This document shows, in pieces, positions 24,699-31,868 of a stretch of 36,989 nt of DNA. Within the stretch, counting starts at the first letter, position 1; each line of letters begins with the position of its first letter. Source of the stretch: JAVVEZ01 sp032250895 (GTDB lineage Bacteria; Pseudomonadota; Gammaproteobacteria; Pseudomonadales; Pseudohongiellaceae); NCBI GenBank assembly GCA_032250895.1, contig JAVVEZ010000031.1, positions 1 through 36,989 on the forward strand. Reading direction: 5' to 3'. The notes beneath the pieces were generated by a model. It was not told the origin of the DNA and made no database searches. It saw only the letters and a list, made by a program, of their open reading frames with translations. Position numbers and translations under genes: made by a program.

Positions 24699-26567
24699 TT
24701 ACAAGGAGGAGAAACGCAGTCTGAAACCCACATAAGCGGCACGACCGGGAGTATTGAAACCGATAATCTCCTGATAGTTTTCACCCGTCAGGTTTTCGAC
24801 GCGGCCATAGACCTGAAGATAATCGGTAAACCGATAAGCCAGATTCATATCCAGCACTTCAAAGTCATCGAGCCTGACCAGGGCCCCGAAGCTGTCTTCA
24901 TCATAGGAAGCCCTGGACAGCCGGTAAAAGGCGCTGATATTCAGCCGATCCTGCCAACCCGCATAGGAAAGCCCCAGGTTGGCCATATTTTCCGGCCGCC
25001 GCTGGCGTGGCAAGCCATTGGGTCTTTCGGTATCGTTGTGGGTATAGTTGGCGCTCAGTTGCCAGTGTTCACCCAGGGGCACCCGGCTGCTCAGTTCCAC
25101 CCCCTTCGAGTGGCTGCTGCCGAAGTCCTGCAGAAAACCACTGAAATTTACCAGATCAAAGAAAATGGCATCCTCCACCTGCTGATCAAAATACACCGCT
25201 TCCAGATGCAAACCACTGCCCAAGGTATATTCGAGGCCCACTTCATAGCCTGAGCTCTTTTCCTGCTTCAGGCTGATCAGCGAACTCGGCGCAAAGGCGC
25301 TGGGGCCGGCATTGAAGCTGATCTCGAAGGGGCTGGGAGCTCTGAAGCCAGTGCCGTAACTGCTTTTGAATTTGAGGGTGGCGTCCCGGTCCAGATCGAT
25401 GAGATAGGCCCCACTGAGCCGATAACTGAGGTTACTGCCAAAATCGTCGTTGTCATCATAGCGCGCGCCCGCAGTGATAAAGAGATTTTCAGAAAAATCA
25501 CTGAGAAATTCCAGGTAAGTGCCGCTGTTATCCCGTGTGCTGCCGTTGTTGCCCGCTTCCTCCAGATCGGCGCCGAACACCAGATCAAAGCCCGGCAGAG
25601 CCGTGGCGGTCCCCACGTACTCCAAACGCTTCAATGTGCCATCGGCGACAAAACTCGAGATCCCCAGGGTAAAATTTTCGCGCCGGGTATCCGTCATGGC
25701 ATAGGCCAGAGAATGACTGAAATTGTCTCCCTTGTAGTCGATGGCGACTCGTGTTGCCTGCGAATCAAAGGAGCCCACACACTCGTTTTCTATCGTAGCC
25801 AGAAAACAGGAATCAAAGCCGGTTTTACCCGCCACATCCCGATGCACCACCTGCAGGCGCAGTTTTTCAGTGATATCAAATCCCACCTTGCCATGCACCG
25901 TGGTGTTTTTATAGCCGTCATCATCCTGCAGGACTGTATCGGAACGAGTCGCATTGAAGCCACGGGTGGAATAATCCGACAGCGATAAAAAATAATCCCC
26001 CCAGGACTGGCTGCCTCCGACAGCCCCGCTAAACTGTTCCGTGCCATAACGACCCGTCTGAACATCGAGGCTGGTACGAAAAGCCGCGTCACTCTGCGGG
26101 GAAGTGATGTTCACAATACCACCGGCGTCAGCACCATAACTGAAGCCCTGTGGCCCACGCATGACTTCGACGCGCCCCACACCACTGCTCAGCAAATGTT
26201 CAAGTTGCGGACCAACCTGCACCCCACTGGGGTCGCTGAGCCGGATACCATCGAGGAGGGTCAGCGTTCGGAAACCCTCTTCACCCCTGATTCTGAGTGA
26301 TGTGGCCTTTCCGGCACCACCGCTTCCCGTGCTGGACATCGCCGGAAGCTGTCTCAACACATCCAGCAAGGCAATATTGCCATGCGCTTCTATCTGGGAT
26401 TCATCAAGAATCGAGACCGACAGACCAAGCTGATGTACAGGCAGGGGAATACGGCTCGACGTAATGACAACTTCTTCGGGTTGATCGGATTCAGCTCTGG
26501 CCTGGAGCAAGCAACCCATATTCATGAGTAGCGCAAGACCAAGCAGCCTGTGTATTTTTGGGTTCAT
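24699..26567 (-). CDS. TonB-dependent receptor, BtuB-like
   Basis: 622 residues. ATG 26567 is chosen for a GGAAG ribosome site; the longer frame from 26648 crosses a hairpin and is unlikely. Signal peptide IHRLLGLALLMNMGCLLQARA. TonB box near EEVVITSS, plug domain with LDVLRQLPAMSSTGSGG, SLRIRGEEGF, LLDGIRLSDPSGV, VEVMRGPQGFSYGADAGG, then barrel. At this length it is close to BtuB (vitamin B12), and the plug pattern agrees. BtuB-like receptors may also carry other substrates, and I see no cobalamin riboswitch in the short upstream gap (26568-26698). The last residue is Leu rather than an aromatic one. The substrate is therefore open. Confidence 0.9.
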   Translation of the reverse strand: MNPKIHRLLGLALLMNMGCLLQARAESDQPEEVVITSSRIPLPVHQLGLSVSILDESQIEAHGNIALLDVLRQLPAMSSTGSGGAGKATSLRIRGEEGFRTLTLLDGIRLSDPSGVQVGPQLEHLLSSGVGRVEVMRGPQGFSYGADAGGIVNITSPQSDAAFRTSLDVQTGRYGTEQFSGAVGGSQSWGDYFLSLSDYSTRGFNATRSDTVLQDDDGYKNTTVHGKVGFDITEKLRLQVVHRDVAGKTGFDSCFLATIENECVGSFDSQATRVAIDYKGDNFSHSLAYAMTDTRRENFTLGISSFVADGTLKRLEYVGTATALPGFDLVFGADLEEAGNNGSTRDNSGTYLEFLSDFSENLFITAGARYDDNDDFGSNLSYRLSGAYLIDLDRDATLKFKSSYGTGFRAPSPFEISFNAGPSAFAPSSLISLKQEKSSGYEVGLEYTLGSGLHLEAVYFDQQVEDAIFFDLVNFSGFLQDFGSSHSKGVELSSRVPLGEHWQLSANYTHNDTERPNGLPRQRRPENMANLGLSYAGWQDRLNISAFYRLSRASYDEDSFGALVRLDDFEVLDMNLAYRFTDYLQVYGRVENLTGENYQEIIGFNTPGRAAYVGFRLRFSSL

Positions 26568-26599
26568 CGAACTTCCAGAAAACAGGGCTGTGGAAACAA

Positions 26600-26656
26600 A
26601 AAAGGTAGTGTCATGCCCTGTATAAAGCCCATACTTTATACAAGGCACTACACTAA
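26600..26656 (-). terminator. Hairpin with T tract between the VOC gene and the BtuB-like gene
   Basis: Minus strand: a core stem TGTATAAAG-TATGGG-CTTTATACA (26642-26619) sits inside outer arms GTAGTG (26652-26647) and CACTAC (26610-26605), with a small internal mismatch. It is followed by CCTTTTTTGTTT (from about 26604 downward). It begins about 46 bases past the stop of the VOC gene. This reads as a terminator for that gene that also isolates the receptor gene; a regulator-binding role is possible. Confidence 0.5.
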
Positions 26657-26698
26657 GTCACAGGAACCCCGACACTCGGCTTTCTCTATTCTGAAAGC

Positions 26699-27070
26699 TT
26701 ACTCGGCTTTCATGCACACGGCGACGATCTTGTGACCATCCAGATCGCGGGCATAGGCCACATAGGCGTTGGGCGCAAAGCTACGGGGACCGGGAGCACC
26801 CGCATCCTTGCCGCCAGCCGCCAGGGCATTGGCGTGAAAGGCATCCACCGCAGCACGGCTGGGCGCGACAAAACTGACGGTCAGACCATTACCTGCGCTG
26901 GCAGGATTGCCATCGGAGGGGTTCAGAACAAAAAATTCACCACCCCAGATCGAGGCTTTTTCCATGTCGGCAGTTCTTTTCAGGCCCAGTGGCTCCAAAA
27001 CGCTATCGTAAAATTTGCGAGCGGCTTCCAGGTTGTTGGTGCCGACTGTTATGTGGGTAAAAATTGCCAT
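26699..27070 (-). CDS. VOC-family (glyoxalase/bleomycin-resistance-like) protein
   Basis: 123 residues; ATG 27070 has GGAG upstream. It starts THITVGTNNLEAARKFYDSVLEPLGL, the classic opening of VOC proteins, and ends with a DLDGHKIVAVC strand. Candidate metal ligands are the His in THITVG (residue 6), the Glu in SIWGGEFF near residue 50, and the His in DGHK; the family typically uses His/Glu sets. The function is not assignable beyond the fold; many of these are detoxification enzymes or isomerases of unknown substrate. It is monocistronic, with a hairpin terminator downstream. Confidence 0.82.
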   Translation of the reverse strand: MAIFTHITVGTNNLEAARKFYDSVLEPLGLKRTADMEKASIWGGEFFVLNPSDGNPASAGNGLTVSFVAPSRAAVDAFHANALAAGGKDAGAPGPRSFAPNAYVAYARDLDGHKIVAVCMKAE

Positions 27071-27251
27071 TACTGACTCCAGTTGAAAATACATTGGTTT
27101 CCACCATGTTCGGTGGGAGCCGAGTATATGCCGCTTTCAACAGGCAACTCAAGCGTAGAAGCCAGGGAAGCTCTGAATAACGCTGGCGTATCTCTGGACT
27201 CTCAGGCAGTGCCTGGGACAAGGCGTCCTTGCGAAGCTGTGTCGCGCATCG

Positions 27252-27286
27252 TGTTAAGCTTCCGTTCAGAATCGGTCTACTATAGT
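27252..27286 (+). promoter_or_regulatory. Candidate promoter with a PhoP-box-like direct repeat
   Basis: Half-sites TGTTAA (27252-27257) and CGTTCA (27263-27268) are spaced by 5 bases, then 12 bases, then TATAGT (27281-27286). In enterobacterial PhoP promoters the box is a direct repeat of (T/G)GTTTA with 5-base spacing, about 12 bases from the -10 element. The match is imperfect, and a PhoP-like regulator is encoded nearby (29454-30152). It lies 54 bases before the ATG at 27340. Confidence 0.3.
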
Positions 27287-27339
27287 GCAGCCATGGAAAT
27301 TCAATCGTGTATGGCTGAGTCTCAGGAGGATTGAATTCA

Positions 27340-27930
27340 ATGAAAACATTCACCATCATGCTGACGAGCTTGTTTTTGATCTTTACCAGTGCCCATGGTC
27401 TCGCCGCTGACAGAGGCGGGTACGGGGGCCATGGTTTCAATGGCAGGAGCAGTTTCAATCACCCTTCTTTTAACGGCTCTCGTCACAGCCGCAGTTATTA
27501 TCCGCGCAGCCATTCCTCCTCTGTCTATCCGAACCATGGATATAACCGGGGCTACCGGCAGGGCCTGGGTACGGCTATTACCGGCGGTCTGATCTATGGC
27601 AGTCTTTACACGACGGGCCTGATCGGCAATCACTCCGTTCTCCCCTATCCCGGCTACGGCAGCTATGGTTATGGCACTCGTGGCATTTATAACACCTATA
27701 ACACCTACAACAACTATGACAGCAGCAGTTCTTACGCCCCGAGGCCCGGCACCGTTATCTATGGAACTGCTCGCCACAACCCGGCCTCTGTCAGCTACCG
27801 GACGCCCTCGGAACCGGTGCCGCAGGTCAGCCTGCTGAAGGATATCGAGGGCCGCTGTTATCAGCGCCACACGGATGCACAGGGAAAGGAGATACAGGTG
27901 GAAATTGATCCTTCGGAATGTGATTTTTGA
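27340..27930 (+). CDS. Secreted Gly/Tyr/Ser-rich small protein of unknown function
   Basis: 196 residues from ATG 27340, with an excellent ribosome site (AGGAGGA, 27324-27330). Signal peptide TFTIMLTSLFLIFTSAHGLAADRG. The mature part is low-complexity, rich in Gly, Tyr, Ser, His and Arg (for example GGYGGHGFNGRSSF, YNTYNTYNNYD), and has no membrane anchor. The last 40 residues are different, with a folded-looking tail LLKDIEGRCYQRHTDAQGKEIQ and two Cys. I recognise no family. The tail resembles small outer-surface or periplasmic proteins with a disulfide; that is only an impression. It is followed by a strong terminator and faces the regulator cluster. Confidence 0.75.
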   Translation: MKTFTIMLTSLFLIFTSAHGLAADRGGYGGHGFNGRSSFNHPSFNGSRHSRSYYPRSHSSSVYPNHGYNRGYRQGLGTAITGGLIYGSLYTTGLIGNHSVLPYPGYGSYGYGTRGIYNTYNTYNNYDSSSSYAPRPGTVIYGTARHNPASVSYRTPSEPVPQVSLLKDIEGRCYQRHTDAQGKEIQVEIDPSECDF

Positions 27931-28055
27931 GAACACAAGGCCAGAGTGAACGCACAGGAAATCACCAGACGGGAACTCGAATAAAATCGGGGAACATCGC
28001 CTTTCCCCCTGCCTGATTTCTGTTTGCTCTGGCCTTGCCTTATCAGGCCGCCTGA

Positions 28056-28086
28056 GGGTGTCAGTGCAACTGCTGACACCCTTTTT
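28056..28086 (+). terminator. Rho-independent terminator after the Gly/Tyr-rich gene
   Basis: GGGTGTCAG (28056-28064) pairs perfectly with CTGACACCC (28073-28081), with an 8-base loop, then TTTTT. It lies 125 bases after the stop codon and 5 bases before the end of the convergent sensor kinase gene. The intervening bases carry another short palindrome (TCAGGC-C-GCCTGA). Confidence 0.85.
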
Positions 28087-28090
28087 CTAC

Positions 28091-29476
28091 TCATGGCTCC
28101 CGTTCAAAGAGCACTCTGATGCTGGCCCCTCCCAGGGCACTTTTCCCCATTTCAATCGTTCCACCATACGCGCTGATGATGTCCATGCTGACGGCCAGCC
28201 CGATACCCTGGCCACTCTTGAGAGTATCAGCCCGGGCGCCCCTTTCGAGCACGCGCTTATGTTCCTGTTCAGGAATGCCTTCACCATCATCATCGATGGC
28301 CAGCACCAGCCGATTGCCCTGCTCGCTGACAGCGACACTGATCTCACTTCGGCAGTATTTGAAGGCATTGTCCAGCAGGTTGCCGCACAGCTCCATGAGG
28401 TCTTTTTCATCGCCAAAGAAGCGGGCATTTTCCATCAGTGCGGTGTTGGCGTTTACCTCTTTGTCGCGATAGACCTTGTTCAAGGCCGGCAGGATTTTTT
28501 CAATCACCGGTTTTATCTGCACCGGCTTCGCCAGAATGCGGGCATGATTGGATTTCACGGCGCGCTTGAGTTGATAACTCACGATCTGATCCATACGTTC
28601 CAGTTGTTCCGAGACATCCTTTATGGTACCCGAGGTCACGGGTTTGTCGGCACTGACCTGCTGGACGATACCGGAAATCACCGCCAGCGGCGTTTTCAGA
28701 CTGTGGGCCAGATCGCCCAGAGTGGTTCGATACCGGCTTTGTCTTTCGCGCTCACTTTTTATCAGCAGATTCAGATTATCGGTGACTGCCCGCAATTCGG
28801 TGGGATAATTCGGTTCCAGGGCATCGCTCGCACCGGATTCGATGCGCGCAACATCTTCGGCCAGCCGTTGCAGGGGGAACAAGCCCCAACGCAGCAGATA
28901 GTACTGCGCAAGCGACAACAACAGGGCAAGTCCCCCCAGCCAGAACCACAGGCTTGACTGGAACTCACTGATCTCCGCGGCTGTGGGCGCAACCGTTTCC
29001 ATGACGACAAAGCTGAATTCTTCATCCTGATTGGGCCAGAACGTGCCATAACTGGCGTAGGACATGGGGCCCTGCTCTTCGGTTTCCAGGCTGCCGAAAA
29101 AAGTCTCTCCCGGTTCCAGAGCGTTCCGGACCAGCGCTGAGGCGCGCATACGGAAATTCAGTGCCGACATGCTGCGCCACAGTTCCCGGCCATTGCTGTC
29201 CAGAATAAAACCATAAAGCCCGGAATCGATCTGGGAAAAGCGTGCTTCCTCCATGTCCGGCACGAAGAAGCCCTCCCCTTCCGGTTCCGCAACGCCCAGC
29301 AAGGCATAAATCTGTAACTGCAAGCGCTCCTCGACCGAGGCCGCCACACTTTCCTTGAAGGCGCGATCAAGCACAAAGCCGGCCAGCCCCAGAAACAGAA
29401 TCAGCAGGATGCCAAAGGCCAGCAGCAGGCGTTTTTGCAGGGAGTAACCTTGTTCAGACTTTTTTTGCAGGACCAT
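28091..29476 (-). CDS. PhoQ-like sensor histidine kinase
   Basis: 461 residues. The N-terminal helix (LLAFGILLILFLGLAGFVLDR, about 20-40) and a second helix near 170-190 (LWFWLGGLALLLSLAQYYLLRWG) bracket a periplasmic sensor domain of about 130 residues with FILDSNGRELWRS. A HAMP-like linker follows. The phosphoacceptor motif is LAHSLKTPLAV with His near 256, then the N box ENARFFGDEKDLMELCGNLLDNAFKYC, G1 DDDGEGIP and G2 GQGIGLAV. Start ATG 29476 lies within the regulator gene (overlap of 23 bases). Architecture and partner match PhoP/PhoQ systems, but the Mg2+-sensing acidic patch of PhoQ is not obvious, so the signal is unknown. Confidence 0.88.
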   Translation of the reverse strand: MVLQKKSEQGYSLQKRLLLAFGILLILFLGLAGFVLDRAFKESVAASVEERLQLQIYALLGVAEPEGEGFFVPDMEEARFSQIDSGLYGFILDSNGRELWRSMSALNFRMRASALVRNALEPGETFFGSLETEEQGPMSYASYGTFWPNQDEEFSFVVMETVAPTAAEISEFQSSLWFWLGGLALLLSLAQYYLLRWGLFPLQRLAEDVARIESGASDALEPNYPTELRAVTDNLNLLIKSERERQSRYRTTLGDLAHSLKTPLAVISGIVQQVSADKPVTSGTIKDVSEQLERMDQIVSYQLKRAVKSNHARILAKPVQIKPVIEKILPALNKVYRDKEVNANTALMENARFFGDEKDLMELCGNLLDNAFKYCRSEISVAVSEQGNRLVLAIDDDGEGIPEQEHKRVLERGARADTLKSGQGIGLAVSMDIISAYGGTIEMGKSALGGASIRVLFEREP

Positions 29477-30152
29477 TGTTTGCCGGGAGCTTGAATCTGT
29501 AGCCCTGTCCGCGGATGGTCGCGATGGGTTTCAGGTTTTCGTCGGGATCCAGTTTCTGCCGGAGGCGGCGGATGAAGACTTCCATGACATTGCTGTCGCG
29601 GTCGTAATCCTGCTCGTAGAGATGTTCTGTCAGCTCGGTTTTGGAAATCACCTGGCCCGGATGCAGCATGAGATACTCCAGCACCTTGTATTCGTAGGCA
29701 GTGAGCTCGATCTCGACATCATTGGCAAAGAGTTTCTTGGCGCCGGTATCGAGACTGAAATGGGCAAAGTCCAGCGTGGGCTTGGCAAAGCCGGCAGCCC
29801 GGCGCAGCAGGGCATTCAGCCGCGCCTTTATTTCTTCGATCTGGAATGGTTTGACCACATAGTCATCCGCTCCGGCATCGAGACCTTCAACCTTGTCAGT
29901 CCAGTTGTCCCGCGCAGTGAGAATCAATACCGGATAGCTCCTGCCAGCCTGCCGCAGCTTCTTGATCAGATCAATACCGTCGATCCCCGGCAAGCCCAGA
30001 TCGACGAGCGCCGCCGCATATTCATTTTCAGTGGCCAGATAGAGACCTTCCCGGCCATCCAGCGCACTGTCAACCACATAGCCACTGTCCCGGAGGGCCT
30101 TGACCAACTGTGCCCGCAACAAGTCCTCGTCTTCTATGATGAGCAGGCGCAT
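29454..30152 (-). CDS. PhoP-like OmpR-family response regulator
   Basis: 232 residues. Receiver: acidic pair E7/D8, phosphoacceptor D51 (LVDLGLPG) and conserved Lys near 101 (VVKPF). The segment LTARDNWTDKVEGLDAGADDY..KPFQIEE is very close to E. coli PhoP as I remember it. The C-terminal winged-helix domain has LTAYEYKVLEYL, EVFIRRLRQKLDP and IATIRGQGYRF. It follows the small PepSY gene by 5 bases and overlaps the kinase gene. It should bind DNA as a dimer after phosphorylation by the neighbouring kinase. Confidence 0.93.
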   Translation of the reverse strand: MRLLIIEDEDLLRAQLVKALRDSGYVVDSALDGREGLYLATENEYAAALVDLGLPGIDGIDLIKKLRQAGRSYPVLILTARDNWTDKVEGLDAGADDYVVKPFQIEEIKARLNALLRRAAGFAKPTLDFAHFSLDTGAKKLFANDVEIELTAYEYKVLEYLMLHPGQVISKTELTEHLYEQDYDRDSNVMEVFIRRLRQKLDPDENLKPIATIRGQGYRFKLPANNGPAKKV

Positions 30153-30157
30153 CCGGC

Positions 30158-30472
30158 TTATCTGCTGACCGCGCCGGTTTGCGCGTCCACAAACACATTG
30201 AAGACCGTACCGTCGTTGTCGAGCCTGACCCGCCAGCGCTTTCCCTCCAGCCTGACATTCAGAATGCGGCCTTCAAAGCGCTCACTCACAATTTGTGTCG
30301 CCTGCCTTCGAGAGACTGCGGTGCGGCTGTTCTGTTCTTCCCTCTGCTCCGCATTACCGGTGGTTTCTGGCTCAGCCCGGCGCGGCGGCTGCGCACCGGC
30401 CAGTGGGACCGCCATCATGACGAGGCAGCACAGCCAGAGACTCAGCAGCAGGGTTTTGGGCAGTGTGCTCAT
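30158..30472 (-). CDS. Small exported PepSY-domain protein
   Basis: 104 residues from ATG 30472 with signal peptide LLLSLWLCCLVMMAVPLAGA. The mature part is a PepSY domain: SRRQATQIVSERFEGRILNVRLEGKRWRVRLD, ending in FVDAQTGAVS. It is first in an operon with the PhoP-like and PhoQ-like genes, 5 bases upstream of the regulator. Small periplasmic PepSY proteins are often co-transcribed with two-component systems and may tune the sensor or bind protease; neither is shown here. The longer frame reaching 30847 overlaps the glycine-zipper gene and is not used. Confidence 0.82.
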   Translation of the reverse strand: MSTLPKTLLLSLWLCCLVMMAVPLAGAQPPRRAEPETTGNAEQREEQNSRTAVSRRQATQIVSERFEGRILNVRLEGKRWRVRLDNDGTVFNVFVDAQTGAVSR

Positions 30473-30506
30473 TGACACGAACGGGTTCTCTATGGGTGGC
30501 GACCGC

Positions 30507-31022
30507 TTAGCGTACAGGCTCGACATCGACGCGCAATCGTACTGTCGCACCGGGGTCCTGGTCCATGCGTACGGAATATTCGCGGCCATTGTAGCTATAG
30601 GACACATCATAGCCAACCAGTTTGTCTTCCTGCGTGGATTCATAGACCGTCTTGCAGTGCTCGATGGTGTCATGATAAACGACCGGCCTGCGGTTATGGG
30701 CGGTGATATCTCTGGCAATCGATGCACCCAGCACGGCGCCGACCACCGTTCCGACCCGTTTATTGCTCTTGTGGTGACCCACCGCATTACCCAGGGCTCC
30801 CCCGAACACGGCGCCCAGCAGCGTCGGTGTCGAAGAACGTCTTTCATGGCCCCGGCTGGTACTGACGACCTCTTCCTGCCAGCACTGTTGTACCGGGCTT
30901 TCCACCTCTATCCGGCGATAGACCGGCGTGCTTTCGAGCACATCGACTTCATAATAGGACACATTGGCCAGTGCGACAGAACTACTCAGGGTCAGAATGG
31001 CCAGACCGATAGTCTTTTTCAT
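30507..31022 (-). CDS. Glycine-zipper 2TM outer-membrane-type protein
   Basis: 171 residues. Signal peptide IGLAILTLSSSVALANV. A paired Gly zipper is visible in LLGAVFGGALGNAVG and VGTVVGAVLGASIA (about residues 67-102), flanked by two halves with Cys (CWQEEV near 47, CKTVYE near 123). This matches the glycine zipper 2TM family (Rick_17kDa / SlyB-like). Such proteins associate with the outer membrane and are stress-linked. It lies 34 bases upstream of the PepSY-PhoP-PhoQ genes on the same strand, so it may be co-transcribed; the SlyB-PhoP link in enterics is a suggestive parallel. Confidence 0.82.
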   Translation of the reverse strand: MKKTIGLAILTLSSSVALANVSYYEVDVLESTPVYRRIEVESPVQQCWQEEVVSTSRGHERRSSTPTLLGAVFGGALGNAVGHHKSNKRVGTVVGAVLGASIARDITAHNRRPVVYHDTIEHCKTVYESTQEDKLVGYDVSYSYNGREYSVRMDQDPGATVRLRVDVEPVR

Positions 31023-31125
31023 AAAAGAACCTCTCGCAAATAAGTACGAGCCAACAATAGCAGCTCAAAAATGAACACAACCTTAAGGACAGCTCCGGAA
31101 ATTCATCATCTCCGGGCCTAAGCGC

Positions 31126-31154
31126 CGTCATCCCCGCGCAGGCGGGGATCCAGG
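31126..31154. repeat. Dispersed extragenic repeat with a GC hairpin
   Basis: CGTCATCCCCGCGCAGG followed by CGGGGATCCAGG; the stem CCCCGC-GCAG-GCGGGG is at 31132-31147. The first 14 bases also occur at 24605-24618. This CGTCATTCCCGC-type sequence recurs in many proteobacterial genomes as a repetitive extragenic palindrome. It lies in the 286-base divergent gap between the glycine-zipper gene and the gene at 31309; nothing else stands out there. Confidence 0.6.
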
Positions 31155-31308
31155 CAAGCTCACGCCATGCCTATTCAATGCAGGGCCCGGATACCGGGGT
31201 GGAATCCAGTAAACAGAGCCATTGAAGGCCCAGAAAATAAAGGTGATAATGCGGCCTTGTTCCAGAATCTTTCCTGGAAACCACTGCATTGAAATACCGG
31301 ACATCCTC

Positions 31309-31857
31309 ATGGCTGAAAGATTTTCAGAACTGAACCCGACGCATATCGAGTTTATCCAGAACCAGCATATTTTCTTTGTGGCCACGGCGCGCAGCACCGG
31401 CACTGTCAATGTATCGCCAAAAGGGAGCGATTCCCTGCGCATTCTGGCTCCGGATCAGTTGGTGTGGCTGAACCTGACCGGCAGCGGCAATGAGTCGGCG
31501 GCCCACATTCTGGAAAGCAGCCGTATGACCCTGATGTTCTGTTCCTTTGAAAAACAGCCACTGATTCTGCGATTGTACGGCAGTGCACTCGCCGTTCATC
31601 CTCGCGATCCGGCGTGGCAGCACTATGTGGATCTATTTCCTGCCGATTGCGGAGCCCGCCAGATTTTCATCATGACGCTGGAGCAGGTTCAGACCTCCTG
31701 TGGCTATGCCGTGCCCTATTATGCGTATCAGGGAGAACGCAACACATTGCATAACTGGTCTGGGAAAAAAGGTCTGAATGGCATCAGACAATACTGGGAG
31801 CAAAAAAACCAGATCAGCCTGGATGGCTTTGAAACACTGATTCTGGATCATTCATGA
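31309..31857 (+). CDS. Pyridoxamine-5'-phosphate-oxidase-like flavin-binding protein
   Basis: 182 residues from ATG 31309 (the frame is open from 31222). The N-terminus, HIEFIQNQHIFFVATARSTGTVNVSPKGSD, is the split-barrel pattern of PNPOx-like proteins, with VSPKGSD at the expected cofactor site. Next comes VWLNLTGSGNESAAHILESSRMTLMFCSFEKQPLILRLYGSA, again typical. It probably binds FMN or F420-like flavin and reduces an unknown substrate; the family is wide and true PdxH activity is not implied. The gene stands alone and is convergent with the AckA-PduL gene, only 11 bases apart. Confidence 0.8.
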   Translation: MAERFSELNPTHIEFIQNQHIFFVATARSTGTVNVSPKGSDSLRILAPDQLVWLNLTGSGNESAAHILESSRMTLMFCSFEKQPLILRLYGSALAVHPRDPAWQHYVDLFPADCGARQIFIMTLEQVQTSCGYAVPYYAYQGERNTLHNWSGKKGLNGIRQYWEQKNQISLDGFETLILDHS

Positions 31858-31868
31858 CAGGAGTCAGC

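Noticed and set aside
26568..26698. A cobalamin riboswitch before the BtuB-like gene.
   Set aside because: The gap is too short and lacks the B12-box pattern; only a terminator-like hairpin is visible.
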